Source of the DNA: UBA4923 sp964606165
GTDB lineage: Bacteria; Bacillota; Clostridia; Saccharofermentanales; DTU023
Direction: 5' to 3'
Assembly: GCA_964606165.1 (NCBI GenBank)
Contig: CAZSFQ010000008.1
Coordinates: 10,804-74,803, forward strand
DNA length: 64,000 nt
Position 1 is the stretch's first letter, and every line of letters begins with the position of its first letter. The translations under genes and the position numbers were made by a program. The notes below the pieces were generated by a model. That model saw only the letters and a program-made list of their open reading frames with translations. It made no database searches and was not told the origin of the DNA. Positions 1 to 7,919 of the stretch are shown in pieces.

Positions 1-1318
1 TGCCACGGCGGCGCTTGCCGCCCTGCCCCAGCATACCGAACTGTTTCATCATTTTTATCATGTCATCGTAGCGGCGGACAACCCGGTTGACATCCTGGAC
101 CTCAAGGCCGCTGCCCCTGGCGATGCGCCGCCTGCGCGAGGCGTCCAGAATACGGGGGTTTTCCCGTTCACGCAAGGTCATGGATTGGATAATGGCCCGG
201 GTCCTGGACAGGTCGCTTTCGTCAAGATCCATGTCTCCCAGTTTTCTGCCGGCTCCCGGAATCATGGCCAGCATCTCTTTCATTGAACCCATGCCCTGGA
301 TCTGTTCGAGCTGCTCCAGCATATCCTGCATGGTGAAGGTATTTGCCTTGAGGCGTTCCATGGTCCTGCCGGCCTGCTCCTGGTCAAAGGCATCGGAAGC
401 CTTCTCAATCAGGGTCAGGACATCGCCCATGCCGAGTATCCGCGAGGCCAGGCGGTCTGGATGGAATTGCTCAAGGTCACCCAGTCTTTCGCCTGTTCCG
501 ATCATTTTTATGGGTTTGCCGGTCATCCGTCTGATTGACAGGGCGGCGCCCCCCCGTGCGTCGCCGTCCAGCTTGGTCATGATGAAGCCATCCAGGCCGA
601 CCTGGCTGTCAAATGTCTCCGCGATATGGACCGCTACCTGGCCGATCATGGCATCAACAACCAGCAGGCGCTCGTCCGGCTTGATCTCCGCCTGGATGGA
701 CTTGAGTTCATCCATCAATTCCTCATCAACCGTCATGCGTCCCGCCGTGTCAACAATCAGTGTGTCGCACATCATGTAGCGGGCACGCTCACGTCCTTGC
801 CTGGCCAGGGCAACCGCGCTCGTTTCCTCCTGGTTGGTGTAGGAGTCAACGCCGATCTGTTCAGCAAGTATCTTCAGTTGTTCCCGGGCCGCGGGCCGAT
901 GGACATCGACCGATACCAGCATGGGTTTTTTGCCCTTCTCTTTCAGATGAAGCGCCAGCTTGGCTGCTGTCGTGGTCTTGCCTGTCCCCTGCAGGCCGTA
1001 GAGCATGATGGTGGTGAAGCCGCTGGAGGAAACAGCCAGTTTTTCTTCCTCCCCCAGGATGCCTGTCAGGGCTTGGTGCACGATCTTGATGACCTGCTGC
1101 CCCGGGGTCAGGCTTTGCAGGATTTCAGCGCCACGCGCCTTTTCACTGATTTCCTCCGATAAGTCTTTGACGACCTGGTAGTTGACATCAGCTTCCAGCA
1201 AGGCCAGCCGGATTTCCCGCATCATATCCTTGATGTCTTTTTCCGTCACACGGCTTTTGCCGCGCATGGCATCGGTGATCCGCGTCAGCCGGGAACTGAG
1301 ATTCTCAAAAAGTGCCAT
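1..1318 (-). CDS. ffh: Signal recognition particle protein Ffh (3' end cut by window edge)
   Basis: SRP54-type GTPase that binds signal peptides on the ribosome together with SRP RNA and delivers them to FtsY at the membrane. The start ATG at 1318 reads MALFENLSSRL, the usual Ffh N-terminus. The N and G domains follow, and the methionine-rich M domain lies at the low-coordinate end. Its RNA-binding core SRRRRIARGSG is visible near 110-150, followed by VVRRYDDMIKMMKQF and a basic GGKRRRG run at the window edge. About 439 codons are present, so only a few C-terminal residues are missing. The start overlaps the end of ylxM by 14 bases, implying translational coupling. Identification is firm. Confidence 0.96.
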   Translation of the reverse strand, partial: MALFENLSSRLTRITDAMRGKSRVTEKDIKDMMREIRLALLEADVNYQVVKDLSEEISEKARGAEILQSLTPGQQVIKIVHQALTGILGEEEKLAVSSSGFTTIMLYGLQGTGKTTTAAKLALHLKEKGKKPMLVSVDVHRPAAREQLKILAEQIGVDSYTNQEETSAVALARQGRERARYMMCDTLIVDTAGRMTVDEELMDELKSIQAEIKPDERLLVVDAMIGQVAVHIAETFDSQVGLDGFIMTKLDGDARGGAALSIRRMTGKPIKMIGTGERLGDLEQFHPDRLASRILGMGDVLTLIEKASDAFDQEQAGRTMERLKANTFTMQDMLEQLEQIQGMGSMKEMLAMIPGAGRKLGDMDLDESDLSRTRAIIQSMTLRERENPRILDASRRRRIARGSGLEVQDVNRVVRRYDDMIKMMKQFGMLGQGGKRRRG

Positions 1319-1697
1319 CTTGCTCTCCCCGCCCGCCTGCCGCCTGCCCCAGCAAGCTGGTCATGGCAGCCAGCGATTGGCGCAAGCCCCCGTCATCACC
1401 TGACTGGTGCTGGTCCAAAGCGGTTTTGATCAGCTCCTCCATCAACCGGTCACGCCGCGCGAGCTCAAGGGAGCTCTCCAGGGCACTGAGCCTGGCCACA
1501 CCCCTTCGGATCTGGTCGTGGATCCCCTGCCGCGACAAACCTGTATGTTCCGCAATTTCGGAAAGTGACCAGTCCTCATCAAAATAGAGAGTCAATACCT
1601 CGCGCTGGCGGGATGTTAGAAGATCACCGTAATAGTCGAGCCAAAGACAGACGTCGGTGTGCAAGGGTTCCCTCAAATGATCTTCCTGGTTTTGCAT
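1305..1697 (-). CDS. ylxM: YlxM family helix-turn-helix protein
   Basis: Small UPF0122/YlxM protein of 130 residues, in this family nearly always encoded directly upstream of ffh and thought to modulate SRP. A sigma-70 region 4-like helix-turn-helix is readable (LTSRQREVLTLYFDEDWS, then LSEIAEHTGLSRQGIHDQI), followed by a helical tail. The C-terminal Gln/Gly-rich part overlaps the ffh start. A consensus promoter ends only six bases before the ATG, so the message may be leaderless. Alternatively, translation may start at TTG codons 8 or 12, which have AGGA and GAGGG Shine-Dalgarno-like sequences and lie closer to the shorter family N-terminus. Confidence 0.88.
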   Translation of the reverse strand: MQNQEDHLREPLHTDVCLWLDYYGDLLTSRQREVLTLYFDEDWSLSEIAEHTGLSRQGIHDQIRRGVARLSALESSLELARRDRLMEELIKTALDQHQSGDDGGLRQSLAAMTSLLGQAAGGRGEQDGTF

Positions 1698-1703
1698 GGA
1701 GTC

Positions 1704-1732
1704 AGTATAAGCACAGTTTGCCTAACTGTCAA
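1704..1732 (-). promoter_or_regulatory. Sigma-A promoter of ylxM-ffh
   Basis: Read on the minus strand, TTGACA (1727-1732) and TATACT (1704-1709) are separated by exactly 17 bases. The -10 box ends six bases before the ylxM ATG, which puts the expected transcription start at or next to the start codon. Confidence 0.85.
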
Positions 1733-1748
1733 GTAAAATGATTGACAG
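1726..1748 (-). promoter_or_regulatory. Inverted repeat over the ylxM -35 box (possible operator)
   Basis: CTGTCAA (1726-1732) and TTGACAG (1742-1748) form a perfect 7-base inverted repeat with a 9-base centre. One arm contains the -35 hexamer. A second repeat, ACAGTT-TGCCT-AACTGT, fills part of the -35/-10 spacer. The layout suits a dimeric repressor. It could instead be a weak hairpin at the end of the ftsY transcript. Confidence 0.4.
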
Positions 1749-1753
1749 CCTCT

Positions 1754-2665
1754 TCAGTCTTGCGGCAGCAAGGCCGCCAAAAAGATCGACCGGTCAAAAT
1801 CCTGCAGATCTTCGGCTACCTCTCCCAGTCCGGCAAGGCAGAGGGGCAGCCCGGTTTCCCGGGCAACCGCAATGGCGACGCCGCCCTTGGCACTGCCGTC
1901 CAGCTTGGTGATGGCCAGGCCTGAGACATGAGTAGCCTCGTGAAAGGCACGGGCCTGGACAATGGCATTCTGGCCCGTTGTGGCATCGATGACCAGAATC
2001 GTTTCAAGGAGGGCTTCCGCTGCCTCACGGTCGATGACGCGCCTTATCTTGCCAAGTTCATCCATTAAATTCTTTTTCGTATGCAGGCGGCCGGCCGTAT
2101 CAATAATAAGGAGTTCAATTTTCCTTGCCTTGGCGGCCTGGATCGCATCAAAGACAACAGCGGCCGGGTCGGCCCCCGTCTGGTGCGCGATGACTGCTGT
2201 TTGGGTGCGTTCACCCCACACTTTCAGCTGCTCAACCGCAGCAGCCCTGAAGGTGTCCGCGGCAGCCATCATAACACGCAAGCCATTGGACTTGGCCCTT
2301 TGCGCCAGTTTAGCAGCTGTTGTTGTCTTGCCTGTACCGTTGACGCCTACCATCAGGTAAATGGTCAGCATGCCTTGATCGGCTGTCAGGCGTTTTTCCG
2401 TGATCATGGCGGCCAGGGATTGATTCAAAGAGGCAAGTACGCCTGCCCGCGTCGCGTCTCCCGTCAGCCGGATATGTTCACGGATGGCCTCGATGGCTTC
2501 CCTTGATGCCGTAAGTCCGCAGTCGGCCTGAACCAGCATCATCTCAAGATCATCGAGCATGTCGTCATCGAAAATGCCGAGTCCCGCGGCCATCCTGTTG
2601 ATGCCGGCCGTCATGAAGTCTCGTGTTTTGGCCAGACCTCTTTTAAAAGTTTCGAACAGCGTCAC
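1754..2665 (-). CDS. ftsY: SRP receptor FtsY
   Basis: SRP receptor GTPase that docks the Ffh-ribosome complex at the membrane. The NG domain shows GVNGTGKTTTAAKLA (G1), DTFRAAAVEQL (G2), IDTAGRLHTKKNLM (G3), TKLDGSAKGG (G4) and the C-terminal GLGEVAEDLQDF closing motif. I chose GTG at 2665 (VTLFETFKRGL), because it gives a normal NG-domain protein of 303 residues, has a G-rich ribosome-binding stretch just upstream and follows the smc stop by 19 bases. A longer frame would run into smc. There is no acidic A domain, as is usual in Gram-positives. It is last in the rnc-smc-ftsY order. Confidence 0.95.
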   Translation of the reverse strand: MTLFETFKRGLAKTRDFMTAGINRMAAGLGIFDDDMLDDLEMMLVQADCGLTASREAIEAIREHIRLTGDATRAGVLASLNQSLAAMITEKRLTADQGMLTIYLMVGVNGTGKTTTAAKLAQRAKSNGLRVMMAAADTFRAAAVEQLKVWGERTQTAVIAHQTGADPAAVVFDAIQAAKARKIELLIIDTAGRLHTKKNLMDELGKIRRVIDREAAEALLETILVIDATTGQNAIVQARAFHEATHVSGLAITKLDGSAKGGVAIAVARETGLPLCLAGLGEVAEDLQDFDRSIFLAALLPQD

Positions 2666-2684
2666 CGGAACACCCCGTCCCCAC

Positions 2685-5600
2685 TCAATCACCGTAAGGC
2701 AGCGCGGAGGAGAGGACCATGGACAGAACACGGGAGATGCCCCGCTCCTGCATGGTCACGCCATAGAGCCTGTCGGCTGCCTCCATGGTACCTTTGCGGT
2801 GTGTCACAAGAATAAACTGCATGGACCAGGCGTAACGCCTGACATAATCTGTAAACCGCTTGACATTGGCGTCATCCAGGGCAGATTCCACTTCGTCGAA
2901 AACACAAAAGGGAGCCGGTTTCAACTTCAAGATGGCGAAAAGGAGCGCGATCGCTGTCAGACATCGCTCCCCGCCTGAAAGCAGAGAAAGTTTTTGCAGC
3001 TTTTTGCCAGGCGGCTGAGCCCGGATACCGATGTCGGCATGCAGTACATCCGCCTCTCCTTCGAGAACAATCTCTGCCTGCCCTCCCGAGAACAATTCAG
3101 AAAAGACCTGATTGAAGTTCTGGTTGACGGCATGAATGGTTTCGCTGAACTGTTCGCGCATGGACTGGTCGAGCTGGTGCACAACGCTCTCAAGTTCTGC
3201 CTGGGCCCTTTCAATGTCCTGTCGCTGTCCAGCCGTGAAATCGATCCTGGCCTTCAGGGATTCATAATCGCGGATGGCATTGTGATTGATGGGACCGAGT
3301 TCATCAATATTGCGCTTCAACTCGGCGCGTTGAGCCGTTGCCTTGGCGACCGAGGGGATGTCGGCCGCCTCTCCCTGCGCTTCGGACCGTGTCAGCCCGT
3401 GTGTTTCCCAAAGTCTGTTCAGCTGGTCGTCGATCTGTTGTTCCGTTCGTTGGATTTCCGCCTTGCGCCGTTCCAAAACGCTTTGAAGTGAAGCGACAAG
3501 ATCACTGGCGCTGTTCATCGAACCTGTGATGGCTCGCTGCCTGGAGAATTCTTCTTCCCTGCGGGCCATCAATTCCTCCAAGAGGGCGCGGCTCTCTTTG
3601 ATCCGCGAATTGACTTCTTCCAGGGCTTTCACATTCTCCTGGATATCAATTCTGGCCTGCTCCATCCTTTGATTCTGGCTTTCCCACTCCCGTTCGACAG
3701 AAGAGCGCCGCAACCGGGCTGCTTCTATTTCCTGATCCGTGCGCGCGCTCACCGCGTCGAACTCGTCCAGGGAGTCAGTGATCGCAGCAACCGACAGATC
3801 GAGTTTGGTCAAGCCGTCCCGGCAGGCATGGTATTTCGTAAGCTCCTCTTCGTGGTCCGACCGCAGCTTGCCCATCTTTGCTTCCAGCTCCAGCTGTTCC
3901 TTTTCCGCCTCCGTGATCTCCTCCTGTCCCCGGGCCATCAAGTCACTGAGTTCGGCAAGCCTGACCGTTACAAGAGCCTCCTCCTGCTCAAGCTTCCCCC
4001 TGTCATCACGGACTCTTTGCAGCGCCGCGAGGCCAGCCTCCTCCTCGGTCTTGAGCCTGACATAATCGCGTCGTGCCGAGGCCAAATCCTCCAGGATGGC
4101 TTCCTCCGAAGCGGCCCTCCCGCGGAGTTCTTCTTTGGCGGCTTCGAGTTTGTCTTCTTCACCCAGAAGCCTTTCTTTACTGGCCTCCGCCTCATCCCTG
4201 GCGGCCTGGATGCGGCCGGGGCGGCCAAGGACACCCGTAGACCGCGCCATGCGGTAGCCGCCTGTCATCGATCCACCCCGGTGCACGACGTCACCGGCAC
4301 GGGTCACAATCGAATATCTCCGCCTGGTTTCCCTGCTTAGCCGTGCAGCGTCCTCCAGCGTTTCCACCAGCAGGGTTCTTCCCAGGCTGTAACGGACCGC
4401 CGGCATAACCGCTTCGTCGCAGCTGACCATCTCACTGGCCAGACCAATCCAGCCCGGGCTTTGCATGGCCGTTTTCAGGCTTTGCTGATCGACGTTGCTG
4501 ACTGTCAGGGAGCGGACAGGTAAAAAGGTTGCACGGCCCTTTTGGGACCGGCGCAGCCATCCAATCCAATTCTCGGCCGTTTCCTGTGTATCGCAAACAA
4601 GATGGTGTGCGGAAGCGCCGAGCGCCACTTCAATGGCCTGACGGAGCGGGTCGGGAACGGTTAGCAGGGAGCCGAGAGGACCGTATAAAACTCCGCGGCC
4701 GGCCTTTTCTTCTTCCTGCATGATTTGCCGGACCGGCTGCGAATAACCCTCATAATCCAGCTCCAGCCGTTCCAGGGTATCAGCCTCGTAAGCCAGCTGC
4801 CCTATCTCCCTTCTGAGATCCTCCATGGCCTGCTCAATTGCATCGGCCTTATGGTGGCCCTCCAGGGTCTTCCTTCTGGCTTCCGCCGCCTTTTCTTCCA
4901 GGTCCGCAATCCGGCGCTCACAAGCAGCGCGTTTGCCGCCCAGTATTTCAAGCTTGCCGGCGTCAGAGTCGACTTCACCCGACAAAGTAGTTTTCTCTGT
5001 CTTTAAGCGTTCGTAGCGCGCTTCCAGTGATTGTCTTTCCCCATGCTTTTCACGCAGGGACGCGCGGATTCCCGCAAGCTTGCTCATGCCTGCTTCCCGC
5101 AGGCCGGTCAAGTCAACAAGGTCATTGCCATAAGTGTCAACGACTTCTTTGAGGGACTGGAGCAGATTATTTTTCTCCGCCAGTTCTTTTTCAAAGGATG
5201 ACCGGCGCCGCAGCAGTTCTTCACGCCTGGACGCCCGGCCGGCCAAATCCTGCTCGGCTGACATGACCTGCATGATCAGCCTGTTCTTTTCCTCCAGCAT
5301 TGATTCCGCGCCTTGTTTGGAGCTGGCGTATTTTTCATTGTAAAGCGCTTCGAGGCCGATGTGTTCTGTCTCTTTTACAGACAGGGTATTGAAGCGGGTC
5401 TGCTCCTCTTCTATCTTTCGATCGAGTTGATCAATCATCAGCATGGAGGCTTCATGGACGGTCCGTTCCTCACGCTGGGTGTTTCGCGCGTCTTCCAGGT
5501 CCGATTCCATGAGAGAGGCTTCATCCTCCCGTTTCGCCTTCTGTAATTCCAGGGACTCAATCTGACGTATAATGAGCGCTGTATCGAGCTTCCGGAACTG

Positions 5601-6257
5601 AGATGCAAGGCCAATATGGGAACGGGCGTCTTCTGCCTGCTTTTCAAGCAGGACTGACTGGTCCGCCAATTCAGCGAGCAGGTCGTCGACACGGAGCAGA
5701 TTCTGTTCACTTCGCTCCAGCTTGCGAAGCGCCTCCTCCCTGCGTGACCGGAACTGGACAATTCCGGACGCTTCTTCGAAAATGGCACGCCTGTCTTCTG
5801 ACCGGTTGCTCAGGATCTCATCAACCCGTCCCTGGCCGATGATTGAATAACCATCCAGGCCCACCGCCGTGTCCATCAGGAGCCTGTTGATGTCTTTCAG
5901 CCTGCAGGGTGTCTTATTGATCAGGTACTCGCTGTCACCCGACCGGTAATACCTGCGGGTGATCGAAACCGTCTCGTAATCCAGGGGAAGTATCCTCTTG
6001 GAATTGTCAAGGGTAAGTGTTACTTCAGAAAAGCTGACAGGGCGGCGCTGCGCCGTCCCGTCGAAAATGACATCCTCCATCCGCTGGCCCCGGAGTGTCT
6101 TGGCACTTTGTTCACCCAGTACCCATCGGATGGCGTCAGTGATATTGGACTTCCCTGCTCCGTTGGGGCCGACAATGGCAGTGATTCCTTTGTGAAAGTT
6201 AATTTGAGTGTAATCGGGAAATGATTTGAAACCCTGAATCTCAAGCGATTTCAGCAT
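2685..6257 (-). CDS. smc: Chromosome partition protein SMC
   Basis: Structural maintenance of chromosomes ATPase that, with ScpA and ScpB, compacts and segregates the chromosome. The start MLKSLEIQGFKSF at 6257 has AGGAG twelve bases upstream, inside the end of rnc. The N-terminal head has Walker A GPNGAGKSN. Long coiled coils flank a hinge at roughly residues 510-680. The C-terminal head has LSGGERCLTAIALLFA (signature) and FCVFDEVESALDDANV (Walker B and D-loop). The length of about 1190 residues is normal. It sits between rnc and ftsY, a classical Bacillota order, with an 8-base gap from rnc. Confidence 0.97.
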   Translation of the reverse strand: MLKSLEIQGFKSFPDYTQINFHKGITAIVGPNGAGKSNITDAIRWVLGEQSAKTLRGQRMEDVIFDGTAQRRPVSFSEVTLTLDNSKRILPLDYETVSITRRYYRSGDSEYLINKTPCRLKDINRLLMDTAVGLDGYSIIGQGRVDEILSNRSEDRRAIFEEASGIVQFRSRREEALRKLERSEQNLLRVDDLLAELADQSVLLEKQAEDARSHIGLASQFRKLDTALIIRQIESLELQKAKREDEASLMESDLEDARNTQREERTVHEASMLMIDQLDRKIEEEQTRFNTLSVKETEHIGLEALYNEKYASSKQGAESMLEEKNRLIMQVMSAEQDLAGRASRREELLRRRSSFEKELAEKNNLLQSLKEVVDTYGNDLVDLTGLREAGMSKLAGIRASLREKHGERQSLEARYERLKTEKTTLSGEVDSDAGKLEILGGKRAACERRIADLEEKAAEARRKTLEGHHKADAIEQAMEDLRREIGQLAYEADTLERLELDYEGYSQPVRQIMQEEEKAGRGVLYGPLGSLLTVPDPLRQAIEVALGASAHHLVCDTQETAENWIGWLRRSQKGRATFLPVRSLTVSNVDQQSLKTAMQSPGWIGLASEMVSCDEAVMPAVRYSLGRTLLVETLEDAARLSRETRRRYSIVTRAGDVVHRGGSMTGGYRMARSTGVLGRPGRIQAARDEAEASKERLLGEEDKLEAAKEELRGRAASEEAILEDLASARRDYVRLKTEEEAGLAALQRVRDDRGKLEQEEALVTVRLAELSDLMARGQEEITEAEKEQLELEAKMGKLRSDHEEELTKYHACRDGLTKLDLSVAAITDSLDEFDAVSARTDQEIEAARLRRSSVEREWESQNQRMEQARIDIQENVKALEEVNSRIKESRALLEELMARREEEFSRQRAITGSMNSASDLVASLQSVLERRKAEIQRTEQQIDDQLNRLWETHGLTRSEAQGEAADIPSVAKATAQRAELKRNIDELGPINHNAIRDYESLKARIDFTAGQRQDIERAQAELESVVHQLDQSMREQFSETIHAVNQNFNQVFSELFSGGQAEIVLEGEADVLHADIGIRAQPPGKKLQKLSLLSGGERCLTAIALLFAILKLKPAPFCVFDEVESALDDANVKRFTDYVRRYAWSMQFILVTHRKGTMEAADRLYGVTMQERGISRVLSMVLSSALPYGD

Positions 6258-6265
6258 GGCCTTGG

Positions 6266-6952
6266 TTAATCTCCTGTCCTGGCTTGCAGAAACCGGCACG
6301 AGGCGTCCTGCTCGGCTGCCTTCTTGGTTTTCCCGCTGCCAGTCGCCTTTAACTGGCCGTCTATGTAGAGGCCCATGGTGTATTGCCGGTCATGATCGGG
6401 TCCGCTTGTCTCATGTACCAGGAACTCCAGGTCCATCCCCTTATGGGACTGGGCCCATTCGAAAAGCCTGCTCTTATAATCGTAAGCGAGCCCGCCGCTG
6501 GAGGCCAGTTCCCAATAAGGCATAAGCAGTCCTTTCATGACCAGCCTGGCTGACTCCATACCCCCCTCAAGATATACTGCGCCAAGAACTGCCTCCACCC
6601 CGTCGGACAGGTTGGAAGGATTGGCTCCGCCTCCTGACAAGGACTCGCCATGACCCAGGCGTAGAAAGCTTCCCAGATCTATCGAAAGCGCTATCCGGGT
6701 GAGTGTTTGCTCGCAGACCAGGCCAGCGCGCTTTTTCGTCATCTCCCCCTCCGGGGCGTCCGGGAATTCCGCGAACAGATCTTCCGTTACAATTAACTGG
6801 AGAACGGCATCTCCAAGGAACTCCAGCCGCTGATTGTCCCTGGTCTCAAGATCCTGCTCGTAGGCAAAAGAAGGATGCGTCAAGGCTTCCAGCAACAATT
6901 GCCGGTTCCTGAATGAATAACCGATACGGTTCTCCAAGACGGTAAGATCCAT
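6266..6952 (-). CDS. rnc: Ribonuclease III
   Basis: Endonuclease that cuts double-stranded RNA in rRNA and mRNA processing. The nuclease domain has the signature NQRLEFLGDAVLQ and the second acidic pair in SDGVEAVLGAVYLEGG. The dsRNA-binding domain occupies about the last 70 residues (DYKSRLFEWAQ through SGKTKKAAEQDAS). The first signature usually reads NERLEFLGD; here the first Glu is Gln (residue 41 from this start), while the metal-binding Glu and Asp are kept. ATG at 6952 matches the family N-terminus. A TTG at 6967 (MGVTS) is an alternative with a GGGA ribosome-binding site in the preceding hairpin arm. Confidence 0.95.
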   Translation of the reverse strand: MDLTVLENRIGYSFRNRQLLLEALTHPSFAYEQDLETRDNQRLEFLGDAVLQLIVTEDLFAEFPDAPEGEMTKKRAGLVCEQTLTRIALSIDLGSFLRLGHGESLSGGGANPSNLSDGVEAVLGAVYLEGGMESARLVMKGLLMPYWELASSGGLAYDYKSRLFEWAQSHKGMDLEFLVHETSGPDHDRQYTMGLYIDGQLKATGSGKTKKAAEQDASCRFLQARTGD

Positions 6953-6974
6953 GGATGTGACGCCCAAACAGGAT

Positions 6975-6997
6975 GTCCCGTCCGCGAGGGACGGGAC
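6975..6997 (-). promoter_or_regulatory. Perfect hairpin between acpP and rnc
   Basis: On the minus strand, nine bases (GTCCCGTCC) pair perfectly with GGACGGGAC around a CTCGC loop, in the 54-base gap between acpP and rnc. No T-run follows, so it is not a typical terminator. The 3' arm contains the only SD-like sequence before the rnc start. A role in rnc autoregulation is inference. Confidence 0.6.
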
Positions 6998-7006
6998 GGG
7001 ATGGCA

Positions 7007-7246
7007 TTACAAATGAGCGTGAATGAAGTCGACGGCATCTCCGACAGTGCGGATGCGCTCGGCCTCTTCGTCCATGATCTGCATGTCAAACTCGGATTCC
7101 AGCGACATAACCATTTCAACGATATCGAGGGAGTCTGCGTTCAGATCTTCAATGATACTTGAAGTCATCTCAATCGACTCTTCGTCAATGCTTAGCTGAT
7201 CCGCCAATATGGTCCGGATACGTTCCATGATTTCCTGTTTTGTCAT
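7007..7246 (-). CDS. acpP: Acyl carrier protein
   Basis: Acyl carrier protein of 79 residues from MTKQEIMERIR, with the 4'-phosphopantetheine serine in the conserved DSLDIVEM motif and the usual acidic helix II. The start at 7246 has a strong GGAGGATC ribosome-binding site; an in-frame extension upstream would overlap that site and is discounted. The usual fab genes are not next to it. pgsA lies 49 bases upstream and rnc follows downstream. It carries growing acyl chains for fatty acid and phospholipid synthesis in the cytosol. Confidence 0.96.
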   Translation of the reverse strand: MTKQEIMERIRTILADQLSIDEESIEMTSSIIEDLNADSLDIVEMVMSLESEFDMQIMDEEAERIRTVGDAVDFIHAHL

Positions 7247-7295
7247 AAAGGATCCTCCATCATCAAATTCAAGGAGCTCTGCCGAATACAAACCG

Positions 7296-7919
7296 CTAGA
7301 CCCGGAGCGCGCCCGACAGGAACTCTCTATTTTTCAGCCAGTAGTCAAGGCCTGAAAACACGGTTAAGAGCAATGTAACAGCCACCAGTACATCACCGGG
7401 GATTGTCCATGGCTGACCATAGCCCAAAAAAGGCAGGGATGGATCGAACCACTGGACAATAATGGGCTCAAACATCAAGGCACCCAGGGTAACAATCTGG
7501 AATATGGTCTTGATTTTTCCAAACCAGCTCGCCGCGATAACCTGCCCCTGCTCAACGCTGATGACCCGGATGCCCGTTACGATAAACTCACGGGCCGCGA
7601 TCAGAACAATGACGTAAGTGGAGATCCGGCCCAGCTGGACAAAGGCGGTAAAGACAGCTAGTACCAGGAGTTTGTCGGCGATGGGATCCACCAGCTTGCC
7701 AAAATTGGAAACCAGACCCTGCTTGCGCGCCATCATCCCGTCCAGCAGGTCAGTCATGGCCGCAAGGACAAAGAGGACGAAAGCGATCACACGGCCCGGA
7801 GCCGATACGATGAAGCCGGAAAAAGCACAGGTCTCACAATAAGGCAGCGGCAAAAGGAAAAAAAGAATAAAAGGAATCATGATGATCCGTGAAAGCGTCA
7901 GTTTATTCGCAATATTCAT
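7296..7919 (-). CDS. pgsA: CDP-diacylglycerol-glycerol-3-phosphate 3-phosphatidyltransferase
   Basis: Integral membrane enzyme that makes phosphatidylglycerophosphate from CDP-diacylglycerol and glycerol-3-phosphate. The CDP-alcohol phosphotransferase signature D-x2-DG-x2-AR-x8-G-x3-D-x3-D is complete, from DLLDGMMARKQG to GKLVDPIADK. Several hydrophobic segments are present, and the 207-residue length is normal. The start overlaps the end of rimO by 17 bases, so the two are probably translationally coupled. Other CDP-alcohol transferases share the motif, but the ANKLTLSRIIMIPF opening is typical of PgsA. Confidence 0.94.
   Translation of the reverse strand: MNIANKLTLSRIIMIPFILFFLLPLPYCETCAFSGFIVSAPGRVIAFVLFVLAAMTDLLDGMMARKQGLVSNFGKLVDPIADKLLVLAVFTAFVQLGRISTYVIVLIAAREFIVTGIRVISVEQGQVIAASWFGKIKTIFQIVTLGALMFEPIIVQWFDPSLPFLGYGQPWTIPGDVLVAVTLLLTVFSGLDYWLKNREFLSGALRV

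Noticed and set aside
87..779. Long open frame on the plus strand opposite ffh
   Set aside because: It is the antisense shadow of ffh; the minus-strand frame carries clear SRP54 motifs and the plus frame has no recognisable domain.
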